DNA of 64,000 nucleotides from Neoceratodus forsteri (taxonomy: Eukaryota; Chordata; Ceratodontiformes; Ceratodontidae), in assembly GCA_016271365.2 (NCBI GenBank), contig JADMNL010000028.1:101531001-101595000 (forward strand), written 5' to 3'. Below the pieces are notes generated by a model. That model was given only the letters and a program-made list of their open reading frames with translations, made no database searches and had not been told where the DNA came from. The translations under genes were made by a program, and so were the position numbers. Below are positions 10,561 to 22,194 of the stretch, piece by piece; the stretch's first letter is position 1, and every line of letters begins with the position of its first letter.

Positions 10561-11102
10561 ATGCAATCTCCAGCAAAGGCCACCAGTTCAAAAGTGCTCC
10601 TCACTAAGAATCAACAAACCCCTGTTCAGAAGCTCTACGGCATGTTACAACAAGAAAACGGGGGTCCCTTGCCAGGGCTGCAGGTGAGGAGGCCGAAACA
10701 GAAATGTCTGGCGCAGAGACGGAGGAATGTTCCCAGCTTGTGGCATCCGATCTTGCAAGCAGCCCTGGACAGTTAAGAAAAATCGATGGCACCCTTGACG
10801 AACTGCGGGAAAGATATCAATAAGACTGAGCACAGGGCGGATCAGACTGAAGTCGGCCTATCGAGCGTTACTGAGCAGGCAGACCACCATGACAGACTAC
10901 TCCTGCATCTTCTGGCAAGAGAAGCGGGACTACAAAACTGGACAATTTAGAGGACAAAGTTACTGCCAGAATATTGGTCTCACGGTGTTCGGAGGGCTCT
11001 GAGGAGACGGGGCTAAAGACCCTGATCACCATTTTACACAGAAGTCCTTTGAGAAGCCTAGAACCTTCCTCAGACTATGATTTAGCAATGGACAGGGCCC
11101 AC
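10561..11102 (+). pseudogene. L1 ORF1, N-terminal part
   Basis: Starts at ATG 10,561 (MQSPAKATSSKVL). After one stop, a heptad-like coiled-coil segment can be read (IDGTLDELRERYQ, then RADQTEVGLSSVTEQADH). The start of the RNA-recognition domain follows (about 10,945-11,102: LDNLEDKVTARNIGLTVFG and DYDLAMDRAH). L1 ORF1p is the trimeric RNA-binding chaperone of the L1 RNP. The reading is interrupted after RAH by an unrelated 1.5-kb insertion. Confidence 0.7.
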
Positions 11103-12576
11103 CTGTAACAGGGTGCCCGGTTATGAATATTTAGTACTGAAGTAAATATGTGTAACCCCCAAAAATCTTCTTTTCCTACTTTTCTTATCTTTTCTTCCTC
11201 CTTTCTTTACTAAATTTAGTGTCAGGGTGGGCCAACCTGGCATATCTCTACAGACTTTACTGTTCCTTTAAATAATCCTAAAAACCCTTATGGTTGCACA
11301 ATGAAAGTGTATCCTTTTTCCGTAAGGAGCTCTGTGTTTGAGTAATGGTTGTGCTACTAAGGTGCCCCCAGTTTGTTTGTTACGCTTCAGCGCTGGAAAT
11401 AGGCGCTTCAGTGTCAAAAGTGAAGCGTTATGCGCTATTGTAACTGGTGCCCCTTTAAGAAGCACAGAAATGCTGTGCTGCAAGCCCGATGTCGGGCGAA
11501 GTAAATAAAAAGAAAACTGTTTGTTGGGGTAGTGACGAAAAGCTCTTGTGAGCTTAAAAAGAAAGGATTATTAAAGAAAATATTAGTTGTTTAGACAGCC
11601 CAGAAAGCGAGTGACTGGGAGCTGTCAAAACCAAGGCCAAAATGAAATGTTTTAGCCGATGGCTGACATTTCAGCCATCGGGATTATAAAGTCAACAGCA
11701 GTAAAAGTAGGAGACTTCTAAAACAGTTTGCAGAGGCTTACTAGGTATAAAGCCTGCAACTTTAAATAAATAAATCCTTTTTCTTTGTTAAAATAAACAA
11801 ACTGTGCTTCAGTATCAGGTCTCCTGGGCTGGCAGGGAAGGCAAATAGGTAGTGCGCCCATCATTTGTCATTCCCCTGTCCAGGCCGGATATTCCTGTAT
11901 ATGAAACATGTGAAAATGAATACGTGTTTTCTTTTGTTGTTACCTGAATTCTGCCATTATGGGGAGATTCCTACTATAGGACTGAAAGCCCTGAAATGAC
12001 TGCTTTTGTAATAATCAGGAGAGATGAGGTCACAGCAAGTGGGAAGATCTATGCTCCAAATGAGGTAGAAACCTCCTAATTAAGATTTAGATCATCTAAA
12101 ACTGATATTTTAGGATATATTCACAGAAGGAATATAACAAATGCTTGTTTTTCCTGTTGTACAAGAATGATCCAAGATAGCCTTAGATAGGACCACATAA
12201 AGGTCTATTTTATGTCAAGTGGGAGATTCCCCTGATTGTGATGTCACCCTAAGGATTGCTATAAAACCTGCCACCAGGGGACTAAGAAGGGTGTGTGGGT
12301 CAGTATCTTCTGACCACCGAGGGAGGAGACAGTGAGAGAGTTTACACACTGTATTGTTGGGAATTAAGTACTGGATATTGAATATACAGAAGAAAAACAG
12401 GAGTTTCAAGAAGTATTTCCTGATGTGTTGAAATGGTGTGATGGACTAACACCCACAATCTTCTTTCTGTAAGTAAATATATATATATATTTTTTTTAAG
12501 TTTTTGCAAATAAATTGATACACATTTATTGTGTTTTCTATGCACTAAATATTACAGTCTGGTATTTGTCATTTAT
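11103..12576. mobile_element. LTR-like non-coding insertion in L1 ORF1
   Basis: The insertion is flanked by CCCAC (11,098-11,102 and 12,577-12,581), a 5-bp duplication of the size LTR elements make. It has no long ORF. It begins CTGTAACAGGG; TGTAACA/ATTACA-like ends (11,104 and about 12,551-12,556) are typical of LTRs. TATA-type strings lie at 11,685-11,690 and about 12,260, and AATAAA strings at several places. A perfect 11-bp-stem hairpin precedes the first TATA. About 20 bp lie between the ATTACA end and the right duplication, so exact LTR borders are uncertain. A solo LTR or a non-autonomous LTR derivative is most likely. Confidence 0.4.
11656..11681. promoter_or_regulatory. Perfect hairpin upstream of TATA-like box
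   Basis: CCGATGGCTGA (11,656-11,666) and TCAGCCATCGG (11,671-11,681) are exact reverse complements around a 4-nt loop. TATAAA follows at 11,685-11,690. Possibly part of an LTR promoter. Confidence 0.4.
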
Positions 12577-12581
12577 CCCAC

Positions 12582-12820
12582 ACCTTCTACACCACCGCTC
12601 GCTGGTCCAGCGACCCACAAATCCAGGAGCCTGGCCCAGATCCTTTGTGGCAAAGATGACGTCTTACAATACCAAGGACGACATTCTAAAGCGAGCCTGG
12701 AGGAGGAAAACTATTTTGTATGAGGTGCACCGAATTCAAATTGATAACGACTACACTACCCTGGTGCAGAACAGAAAAGTACTGTGGCCCATCATGAAAC
12801 AACTGCAGGCTAAAACATAA
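12582..12820 (+). pseudogene. L1 ORF1, C-terminal domain
   Basis: The frame ending at 12,820 contains PRSFVAKMTSYNTKDDILKR, then a helical ending (NRKVLWPIMKQLQ). This matches the L1 ORF1p C-terminal domain layout (PR.II.KF..Y..K..IL). It is the continuation of 10,561-11,102 after removing the LTR-like insertion. The first codons after the junction need a frame change. Confidence 0.65.
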
Positions 12821-14471
12821 AAGCCCAGATCTTATACCCAGCACGCTGGAGAACTGAGGCAGAGGAGGCACTAAAACTTACGAAGACCTCATGCGGCCTC
12901 ACAATACCTGGAAGGCATGGAATCACGCCCCCATCTCACCAGAGAGAGGCTGGAAAAAAAACTGATTCAGTCAGCCTGGGTGGCAGCTAGAAGAGTTCTC
13001 AGGTACCCAACCAAACTGCAGAGAGTGCCTCCTCGAACCTCTGAGCAGATGTCTGCACCATGCTCAAGCAATGTAGCTCCACAGTCCCAGACTGATTCGA
13101 TTATGGTGCGGGAGAAAAGGGGCGTCCACACAGCTTGATTGAGGCCAGACCTGGCACGTCTGATTAGTTACCCTGAACAAGGGCAAATTTATAAGGTGCA
13201 AGATTTTGTGACAGCGCCCCCAAGACCTGCCAGTGACAACATACAGGTAGACATGGGGTGGTGAGTAACAAGGGGATTACAAGAATTGACGTGACAGAAC
13301 CTGAGACCTAGCACGACTACATTCTGGTAACAGGTCCGCAGCTGGATTAAAGATGATTGCACAATTTGTAGGAACAGGGCAAGATCTTTCTTGAGATCTG
13401 AAAGCAGACTTGAGCAAGCCCCACTTCACATAAAGGTTTTTTACAAACTGCACGGAGATGATGTGTGCGTCATTTTGGGGGGGGGTGAGTCAAACCTAAA
13501 CTCTGTGGGTCTTTGCTGGGGCGGGAAGGCTGGGAGACAGGGAAAAGAAAGATCAAAATAAAAAACAAAATTGCATACACTTCCTGAGGAACTCAGTTCG
13601 GATCACATACTCTGGATGCACACTTGTGGAGGGGAGACTGTTCAAGCTGAAACAAGAAAGAACTCTGCTTCATTTCATTACTTCCCTCTGCCTTAATTTG
13701 TACACAAAGGGCGTTGAGGAGCCTGGAGGCAGCTAACCAGCGAATCATGCATTGGATACTGCTGCTGTCGCTGACGTGGGCTATTCTCCAAGGGGATGGG
13801 CTAAGACCCAGGGTATTCTCCACCAATTGACAGAGCCTCATACCACACTTGGGGCAAAGGGTTCCTGAGTGGACCAAACCAGTCAGGGAATTAACACTCC
13901 CTGTCGACCAAGGAAGTCACATCCCAATGGGTTGGGAGTACTCCCAACATAGTAACAACAAACCAAAAAGGGGGAGAAACGGTCTACCGTGCCAACACAG
14001 GGTAACCAGCAGCACTGTGGGGAGGTGGAAGCCCCCCCCAGGACACACTCAAGTGGGTGCAGGGTGGAAGGCCTACAGTTCTCCCCATAGACAAACCTAT
14101 AGTAAACTGCAGCCAAAACTTCCAGCAGGAAAACTAGTTACTGGAGTACAGTTCAAAAAGTTGTTAAGGTTATACTCTCATCTTGTAGAGAAAGTTGGTA
14201 CTGTTTTGTTAACTCACTGTTTTGGAAACCTAAATTTAATAGGTGTTTATATTTTATGATGTTTAAAAAAAAAAACAGAAAAGGCATAACTGCATCTTGA
14301 AAGTTTCAGACATATCTTCTCTTTGTACAGAAACTGGCAACTTTGCTATATCTGACTACATTAGGAGATGGAGGTACGCTAATATGGGAAAAGAAGAAAT
14401 ACTCAGAGGTCTGGGGGACGGGACACACGGGAGGCCCCCAGAGGACAAGACGACCATCTTGGGCTTTACAA
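12821..14471 (+). other. L1 inter-ORF region
   Basis: Sequence between the ORF1 stop (12,820) and the first readable ORF2 residues (about 14,472). It has G-rich runs (about 13,470-13,485) and an A-rich tract (about 14,264-14,275). No ORF here resembles a known protein. It is longer than a typical L1 spacer, so a further unrecognised insertion is possible (for example 13,140-13,560). Confidence 0.4.
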
Positions 14472-15720
14472 ATGGCTACAATCAAAACAAAAATCATATC
14501 TTATAATGATAATGGGGTTACCCACCCCATTAAAAGGAAACAGGTCCAGAAATTCATACAGACCCAGAAATGTGAAATACATTTTTTACAAGACATCTTT
14601 TCTCCTAGAGAAGCTGTAAAACTCCAAACTAAGGGCTTCCCGGTCCTCTACCATGCTTCTCTGGAGAAAGAAAGAAAGAGGGGGGGTGGCTATAATAATA
14701 CCAGAGAGCCTCCCCTTTGAGGAAGTGGAGGTGATTGCGGATGTAGGAGCCAGTTACCCGATAGTGGTTGGGAAAGTACAGGAAACTTGGATAACATTAG
14801 TTAACATATATGCACCACAGGGATCACCGATCACCTTTACTCAGAACTACTGCAACTGCTGGCACATAAGGCTGGGGGCTCTGATAGCTGGTGGTGACTA
14901 GAACCTTGTTCTGAATAGGAAAATGGACTCAACTACCGGTATCCTCACCTTAGAAAGCAGGGTGTCCTTCCAGTTCTCCAGACTACTGCATGACACGGGT
15001 TGGTAGACGATGAGAGAAAAATACCCGAGGGTGAGAGATTATACCTATTTCTTCCTTAAACATAAAATATACCAAGACTAGACATGTTTTTGCCTATAAT
15101 AAGGACTTGCCTCTCTGCCACTCTATGTGGGTGGGCACAGCCACATTGTCAGATCATCAGCCATCTTTCTTGAATTGGATCTGCAGCTTCCTAAAAACCT
15201 ACGCACTGAGATTAAATACATCCCTATTAAAGGATGAGGAAAATAAAGAGAGAAGAAAAGTAATCACAGAGTCAATAGAAATTGATAAGCTAGGCACCAC
15301 GCCTCAAATATTATGGGATACAGTTAAGATCATGGTCAGGGGGAAAACTGATCTCCCTTGCAACTTACAAGAAAAAAAAAAAGAGGCAGAAACAAATGCA
15401 GGATCTCACCATGCAAATGAGATCCCTGGAGACACTACAGACACAACAATGGGATAATGTAAGGGACGCTGATATCAAGGTAATAAATAAAATCCAGAAA
15501 ATAAACAAATTAGAAACTGAGAAGGCACTACATTACTTAAAGCAGACGTATTACAAAGGGGGGGGGGGCTAAAGCAGCAAAACAATTGGCTTACCGCTTA
15601 CGCCAAAGGGCAGCTAGGGCTACCATCATGGGAGTGAGGGACCCAATTTTGGGCTCACTTCACCATAAATGGGGACAGATAACACAGTCCTTTGTGTCCT
15701 ATTATAAGCAGTTGTACAGA
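14472..15720 (+). pseudogene. L1 ORF2 endonuclease domain, degraded
   Basis: The reading from about 14,472 (MATIKTKIISYNDNGVTHP) matches the start of the L1 AP-like endonuclease (consensus S.N.NG). The expected ETH catalytic box reads FLQDIF. KRGGG.., LVNIYAP.. and SDHQ (about 15,138-15,150) mark later endonuclease motifs in other frames. This domain nicks the target DNA. Multiple stops. Confidence 0.7.
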
Positions 15721-17600
15721 ACTGAGCAGGTAACACCATTGACTCACAACTAAATTTCTAAAAGACCTAGGGTTACCGTAGTCTGAATGAAACAAAGGTG
15801 CAGACCCTAATGGCCCCAATCTCAACAGCTGAAATTACCACTACGATTAAAACACTTAAGCCAGGGAAATGCCCAGGCGGCTATAGTGGGAGTTTTACAA
15901 AACTTTTGCTCCAGAGATAACACTCCTGAGAGGAGTCTTTAACCCGATTTGGCTGGAAGAAGAATCTGTTCCCCATCATGGAACTATGCCACCATAACAG
16001 TAATACCTAAACAGGAAGGACCCTAAAGAATGTAGCTCCTACAGGCCCATCTCGCTACTAAATGTAGATTACAAAATATTTACCTCTGTATTGGCAAACA
16101 GAATAAACCCTCTGTTGTCCCAAATAATAAAATCAGACCAGACAGGATTCAAGGAGACAGGCCCAAGAGGGTGTCAGGAGAACAATTAATATAATAGACA
16201 TGATAAACAAACATCGCACTCGGTGCCTTCTTGAACTGGATGCCGAGAAGGCATCTGACAGTCAACTGGAGCTTCTTTTTTACAGTCCTAGAGAAGATGG
16301 GCTTCCCAAGACCCTTCCTGGCGGCAGTAAAATCTCTCTATGCTAACCCTCAGGCCTATGTGAGAGTCAATGGGGGCATCTCTCAGATGTTCCCACTCGG
16401 CAGAGGCACCAGGCAGGGCTGCCTGATGTCTCCACTCCTATTTGCCATCTATATTGAACCCCTGGCACAGGCAATCAGGGAGGACCCCACCATTAAGGGT
16501 TTCGTTGTGGAGAGGCAGAACACAGAATTTCATTATATGCAGATGATGTCCTACTCTACACAACAAACTCAGAATAATCTCTACCCAGAGTCTGGGATCT
16601 CTAAATAGGTCTGGAAGACTTCAGACTCCTAAACAAAAATAAAACAGAAATCCTTAAGTTCTTCTATACCCTTCTATCACAATAAATGGGCTACTCCCCT
16701 TAAATGGAACACCCAAAAATCAAATACCTCGGAACTCAAATCCCCAAGAATTTAAACCAACTTTTCACAAGTAATTTGACCCCCTCTATACACAAATTAA
16801 TCAAGACACAAAAAATGGAACTGATTTACCCCAGTATTCCTGTATAGAGAAGATCTCTATGAATGTCCTCCCACGGTTTTGTATTTGTTCCAGTGCTTCC
16901 CACCAAGATATCCTCGAGCAATTAAAGATATGGCAAAGAACTTTAATGAGGTTCATCTGGGCCAACAGGAAACCAAGAATTAAAAATTCAGTTCTTCACT
17001 CCAACAAGACAAATGGGTGAAGGCGTATCCAACCTAGAAGACCACTATATAGCTTTCCACCTAAGGTAGGCCCTTCTCTGGTTGTCACAGGGTTATAAAG
17101 CACTATGGAAGGACATGAAAGGGAAGCAATGGAGGAAACCTTGGAGGTGAGAATGTTCACTCCCAAATTGCTGATGCAAGACACAGGTGTCGCATTATAC
17201 TCAGTCAGAACACCTAGCAGCAGTGCACAGACTATGGGTAAAACATATATGGCTCTGGGAGCTATGGCCACTGAGGAGGTTCACATGGATGGGGACTTTG
17301 AACCGGCAAGGCAGGACCTTACTTTCAGGAGATGGAGTAGGCTCGGACTGAACCTTGGGACAACTACTGAATGGGAACATAATTGGGGAATTTGCAGAGA
17401 TTAAAACACAATATCAACTGAGACATTGACCACTATAGATATCTACAACTTAGGACCTACATTCAAAGTTTAAAAGGAAATATGGGGCAATAGATGAACA
17501 CTCTGGGCTACAAGTTATCATGGGAGAAATTTCAGGTTCCAAAGAAAGAAAGGCCACATATGTGCCCTGTATGGGGACCTTAGGGATAGAAGGAAAGGAG
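15721..17600 (+). pseudogene. L1 ORF2 reverse transcriptase domain
   Basis: Fragments in order: a PISLLN-type block (about 16,045), LELDAEKA (about 16,233-16,256), FPRPFLAAVKSLYANPQAYV and GTRQGCLMSPLLFAIYIEPL (16,231-16,608). In a shifted frame at about 16,530-16,560 the catalytic SLYADDVLLYTT is spelled out, so the YADD box is retained at codon level. It is broken by frameshifts and stops. Confidence 0.8.
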
Positions 17601-18057
17601 AGCTCAGCACCTCTCAGGAGTAGGTGGAGGAGCAGCTAAAACAGAGGGAGACTGGGAATCTATCTTCGCCCAAGCCCACCGAACCACATACTCCCAGAAA
17701 TGGAAGGAATTTGAGTGGAAAATATACTTTATCACCCCAGTGGTGAAAAATAAATGGGAGGTAGGACATAGTCCAGCCTGTTGGAGAGGGTGCAGGGAGG
17801 AAAGGGCGGCACACCTCCATGCCCTTGGACTATGTCCAAGGCTGGCCAGGTTTTGGCAGGGAGTGGAGAAGGCTCTAGGAAATATTTTCTCTTTAGAAGA
17901 GCCTCTTAGTGCCAAACACTTGGTATTGGGTCTGATCTCTAATGGGGTGAAGGGCAGAGATCAGACATACTTGTGGAACATACTGGTGGCGGCTGCCCAC
18001 AAAACAATTACTAGGAAATGGCTCCTGCGATGTCCCGACTTTGGCACTCTAGAGTGA
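17601..18057 (+). pseudogene. L1 ORF2 C-terminal cysteine-rich segment
   Basis: ORF 17,740-18,057 contains CWRGCREERAAHLHALGLC followed by PRLARFWQGVEKALG. This matches the Cys-x3-Cys/His/Cys zinc-knuckle-like C-terminus of L1 ORF2p, after the RT thumb. The ORF ends at 18,057 and the 3' UTR follows. Confidence 0.75.
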
Positions 18058-18474
18058 AGTGATTGCTGAGATCCAGGACATGGAGGAGTTAACCCACAAA
18101 ATTAACTTCAGACCCTCCCTTTTGTGAACAGATGGAGCGATCTGGCAGGGCGACACGGGGCAGAGGCACAGCGGAAGAGAACCCACTGGAGGGGAGAGGG
18201 TGGGGACATCTGGAATTGTCTAGAGCCCATCAAGTTAAGACATCAAACAACAGTTCAACTCTTAAGAGATGAACTGAAGGGGTTGATGAGTGGTTGTGCC
18301 TAGGTTCATGGTGTATGGGATCATGTTCCCAAAAATTAGACTATAAATTGTTGGAAATGCACTGTATTTGGAGTACAAAAGCCTGTAACTTGAATGAATC
18401 AGAAAGTGAATGTAAAAAAAAGATGAAATATGTCTGTATGCCTGTATCTTCAATAAACTTGAATTAAAAAAAAA
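18058..18474 (+). other. L1 3' UTR and poly(A) tail
   Basis: Non-coding stretch ending with AATAAA (18,452-18,457), then CTTGAATT and nine A. The target duplication starts at 18,475. Confidence 0.8.
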
Positions 18475-18484
18475 TTGTGAGATC
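18475..18484. repeat. L1 target site duplication, right copy
   Basis: TTGTGAGATC, identical to 10,460-10,469. Confidence 0.9.
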
Positions 18485-20050
18485 TATGCTGGGGACATCT
18501 GTTGAGGATGATTCGGCATGGGTATGACAGGTGCCAGCCAGTTGACCACAGGTGTTGGGGTAGAGCCCTATCCCATTCCAAAATTATCCACTGCTGCTAG
18601 AAGAGTTCCTCGTAGTGCGCTGCATCCAGCGGTGCTCTCCTCACCAAGGATGAGGAAGACGAAGAATATCACTGGTGGTGCCTCCTGGTAGAGTGCGAAT
18701 GGCATCTTGACCACGAGTTTAAGCTTGATCACTGGCCTGATGGTTGATGCAGAGAAACTGAAAAGTTACTACAGATCATGCCGAGGTGCATGGAGGAGCA
18801 TTGGCTCCACAACCACTGGTGGAAGCTGATCCGAAATGGAGCTGGCTGAGGACACTGACTGATCAACATCCTCCTGGGAGATGACAGGGAAGACTGGGGT
18901 CTTGGAGATCGACTCATCGATCCCCTCCGACAACTGGTCGATGGGGTTGAGAAAGATCTCTACTGCCTGAATGGCCGGTGTGGAGTTCAGCAAGCCTGAT
19001 GGGAGGCACCGTGGAGCTTGCCACTTTGCCCTCAATCACAAAAGCTCGAATGAAGTCGAGGCACTCAACATGTGTCAAGAGGCTGGGGGAGTCCGAGGGA
19101 GCATGAGGATCTCAGCCTCTCTCAGTTCCACGACTGGCACTGATGCCACATATGATGTTTCTTACCATGTCTGGCAGGGCTCCCCAAAGGCCTGGAGGGC
19201 CTGATACATCTCCTAAAATTCACTGGTGAAGGATGCTCAGATGCTGGCCCCAACAGGGAGCAGCGCTGAGACCAACAAAGTGTCTGCTGCAGCAGTAGCC
19301 GCCCACCTCTTCCATGGCGCAATCTAGCAGCAGACCCCACTGAAGCAGAGGCCTTCTTGCAACCTTTTCAGTGTTCCCCATTCATTGTTTTAGCGGTGGG
19401 CCACCACCCTATAGTTTTTACCACCGCTCTATATTTTTACCACCACCCTATTTTTTGCCACCACCCTATATTTCTATCCATTACTGATTGTTTTACAAAT
19501 CCTCCAAAATTGTCTTTTATTGACATCCTTTACTGCACTACTACCCTGTTTTAATACCAGCACACTATTTTTTACTTAAAATCAGCTTATGCATGTACAG
19601 TGCATATAGGAGGTCCACAAAAATAACGCATTTGACCCGAGCACCACTGCCACCGCCCTATATTTTCAGACAGTGGGAAACCCTGCTTTTGATGGAGCTT
19701 CAGATCCCAGCATTAGCCGCCCACACTATCATCCAGAGCAGATGGAAGCATCGTCTGACACAGGCCACAGCCAGCAATGTCATGTGCAGCCCTGAAACAG
19801 TACAAACAAGACACATGTGGATCCATCTGCTACATCATCTGTCAGTATGTGATGCAGAACCTGAAGCCAGAAGCAGGCTTTGCTTCCCCAGATCACATCT
19901 CTTCAGTTGATGAGACTGGAGACAGAGCGAGGGTGAGGAATGGATATAGAAGAGATTTTTGAAAATTAGAAGAAAATCACCAGTGGCGCACTTGGCTGCC
20001 TACAATGTGCAGAGCTGCTAAGAAGACTGAACTCTTCTAGTGGAAAGGAA
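18485..20050 (-). pseudogene. DIRS-A1 gag-like ORF, N-terminal segment
   Basis: Read on the minus strand, DPHVSCLYC and CGLCQTM (about 19,755-19,830) match the N-terminal Cys/His motif of the other DIRS gags. A Ser-rich acidic region follows at 18,769-19,035 (PPVVVEPMLL aligns with A2 PPIVVEPPPP). A hAT-like element interrupts it at 19,369-19,685. The segment continues after the L1 at 10,469. Confidence 0.65.
19369..19685. mobile_element. hAT-like miniature transposon (MITE)
   Basis: A 317-bp non-coding element. It begins CAGTGTTCCCCA and ends TGGGAAACCCTG, giving imperfect inverted ends of hAT type (CAG.GTT.CCCA). CTTTT flanks both sides (19,364-19,368 and 19,686-19,690). hAT duplications are usually 8 bp, so only 5 matching bases weakens the call. 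The inside holds several degenerate copies of CCACCACCCTATATTTTT. Confidence 0.5.
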
Positions 20051-20187
20051 AATCTGATGTCACAGGGTGGAACTGAGGGGAGTATACTGCTCAAGTGGTG
20101 GAGGAGCTTAGCTTGAAGACATTCTGGCAAATCCTCACTTTGCTTATCTGTAGATAGCTAACTAAATCCATGCCCCTAGAACAATAT
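20051..20187 (-). repeat. DIRS-A1 5' inverted terminal repeat
   Basis: Aligns with the A2 5' repeat: AGCTTGAAGAC.TTC.GGC at about 20,110-20,130 and CCATGCCCCTAGAACAA at the outer end, against CCATGTCTCTAGAACAA in A2. Its partner at the 3' end of A1 lies outside the window. Confidence 0.65.
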
Positions 20188-20204
20188 TTACATTTATGCT
20201 TAAT

Positions 20205-22110
20205 TTTAGGGGTTTCTAACTGATCTTCAGGGTTATCTCCTGATGTGAGCCACACTTTTGGAACATAAACCCATCAGCATCAGATCTGATCGGAAAATTT
20301 GCCTAGTGGGCCAAACCTCCTCAGTTATGTCCTTTTCTGTTGACTTCACGTCAAAACTAAAACTCCACCTTGGACTTGAGTGCTTCATCCGTCAATCTCC
20401 TGCCGGCAATGTTGGCCGTTCCTCACTTTCTGTGCTGCAGACACTGCCTGTTGCCCAGCGTCACTGGATTTCGGCTGTTGATCTCTTTCATGGATCCCTG
20501 CAGCTCTCTGGCTGTCTGGGTTCCCGCTGTTGGCTTTTTGTCTGCTGAGGTGGTGAGTGATGATCACATATGTGGCCTTTACAGCCATTCCGACTGTCTT
20601 CAGATGCCAAGGTCGGTTTCTGGCTTGACAGCCCAACCCCGTTTACCCCGGGACTTGTGGCTCCCTTCAGCTCTGTCACCTGGCTTTGCCTCAGTGATGG
20701 CTTTGCTGTTTGATCAGGGTGGATTTTTTCCCCCTAGGTGTTCCCCTTTGTGCTGGTCATCGCCTGGCTCTGTCTTGTCGACATTCCCACTTCATGGCCA
20801 GTCCCCAGCCTTGTGCACGGCTGCGTTCATGTTTTCGTCGTCGGCTCTACCTTTGATTTGGCTCGTTCAGGCCATCCTCTGGGGCACCTCGGTCAGGTCC
20901 TGGCTTCCTGAGATTTTGTCTGTACCCCCACTGTCAGTTTCACTGTTGGGTTAGGGTACAGTTTTTAAAGCTCTCCTCTTTTGGTGGCTGCCTCCTAGCT
21001 TTTCCTTATCATACCCACTATGCGTGCTGTTATGTAACTTTGTGTATGGCTGTTTCACGTTTTCTGTCATTGGCTTTTCCTTCGACTTCTTAGTTTGTGG
21101 CTGGTCTGACCCACCTTGATAGGTGCTATCCTTGTTCTCAGGACCCGTTTCCACAGGGCCGTCAGCATCCCTCTTCTTGCTGACTTTCCTCTTGGCTTGC
21201 CTCATCGCTGTCACCTCTGCTTCTACACGCCTGTGTCCCCAGTCAATGCTGTCAGCTGTGGTTTTGACCATTCTGCATGTCCTTTGGCTGGTGCCCTTGG
21301 TCTCTGGCTGGGTTCCCTGTAATCATTAGGGCCTTGGCTCTGTCTACTGAACTGCTTTGTGTCCGACTGCACCCAGCTTTGCCTCAGTGGCGTTCTTAGT
21401 CAAGCTTTCTGTTGATGCTTTGGCTTTTTCACAGGGCCTGGCTTCTGCTACTTTTGTTTATAACCATCTCTGTGTATATCCGCTGCCCATGGTGTGTGCA
21501 TCTGCCGTCGACCTTTGTTTGTTTGGGGGTGTGAATAGTGCCATGATGCGCCGCAGGTGATCAGCTGGGCTTCAAGGCTTGCTCCCATGCCCCTATGTCC
21601 GGCTGGGATCATCTCTATTGTGGCTCCCTTCATTGTCCGATGGGACACTGACCTGCATGTTGGTTGGCTTATATGCCTTCTTGCCTTCCCCCCATTGTCT
21701 AGGGTACTGCTCAGAATTGTGAGATATCAGACTAGTAACAGTAGATCTTCAAGGGAATCTCCTCCAGTAAGCCACAGTGCACCCCCCCTGCCTTCTTCAC
21801 CTTTGATATGGTGGGGTCTAGTGTGCGTGTTGAGCATCATTTCACCCTGTTTACCCTGTACTGAGTTTTCTTTGCTGGTTGTCACTTCATTTTTTGCCAT
21901 TTGGTATGGCACAGTGTCGTTTCTTCATCTCTGAGAGCCAGAACAGAGAATGCTTGGGGCTGCCCACATTATACAGGCACCAATAATATGCATCATCATG
22001 GATGGCCCGCTAGCTAAAGTGTCCAGATAGGGCAGACACCACTGGCGTCTATGTTCCATAGGTGTGGCTCACTGCAGAAGATTCCCTTGAAGGTCTACGT
22101 TACTGGTAAG
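20205..22110 (+). mobile_element. DIRS-like non-autonomous element E
   Basis: About 1.9 kb. The left end (GATCTTCAGGG...GTGAGCCACAC, 20,220-20,260) is an inverted match to the right end (GTGTGGCTCACTGCAG...TTCCCTTGAAGGTCTAC, 22,048-22,105). Similarity continues inward to GCGGGCC-like strings. A third copy of the end sequence (about 21,730-21,780) sits where an ICR would. It ends CTGGTAAGTTA. No RT, RNase H or YR motif is readable; the 194-aa ORF at 20,370-20,954 resembles nothing I know. Probably a deletion derivative mobilised by an autonomous DIRS. Confidence 0.5.
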
Positions 22111-22194
22111 TTATTTTTTTTTTTTTTACTTTCTCCCGTTGTTGGTTTACTAAATATTTCAAAAAAGTATTGATTTCATTGTGTCTTTCGAAAA

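Larger units (their letters stand above)
10470..18474 (+). mobile_element. Full-length L1 LINE inside DIRS-A1 gag
   Basis: It starts GACTTCCGGTGACATCAG, a CTTCCGGTGACGTCA-like start that I associate with vertebrate L1 5' UTRs. ORF1 follows (10,561-12,820, split by an insertion), then ORF2 with endonuclease, RT and C-terminal Cys motif. The 3' UTR has AATAAA (18,452-18,457) and a 9-nt poly(A). The 10-bp target duplication flanks it exactly, so it was a full-length insertion of about 6.5 kb before the 1.5-kb LTR-like element entered. It has many stops, so it is old, but younger than A1. Confidence 0.9.
867..20187 (-). mobile_element. DIRS-A1, decayed host DIRS retrotransposon (interrupted)
   Basis: A minus-strand DIRS-type element in segments: 20,187-18,485, 10,469-9,999 and 4,178-867. 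The gaps are L1 (10,470-18,474) and DIRS-A2 (4,179-9,998). Read along the minus strand the order is 5' inverted repeat, gag, RT, RNase H, YR, as in A2. It has many stops and frameshifts, so it is clearly older than A2. The 3' inverted repeat is not in the window because CR1-a cuts the recombinase at 866/867. The 5' end at about 20,187 matches the A2 5' end (CCCTAGAACAA). Confidence 0.75.

Noticed and set aside
12470..12495. (AT)n plus T-run as a functional element
   Set aside because: Simple low-complexity sequence with no supporting context.
11103..12576. Endogenous retrovirus with gag-pol-env
   Set aside because: There is no coding sequence in the insertion. At most it is a solo LTR or similar, and no viral protein motif was found anywhere in the window.
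20370..20954. 194-aa open frame, hydrophobic and Cys/Ser-rich
   Set aside because: It lies inside the non-autonomous element E, has no recognisable domain, and its hydrophobic look fits pyrimidine-rich DNA read by chance.
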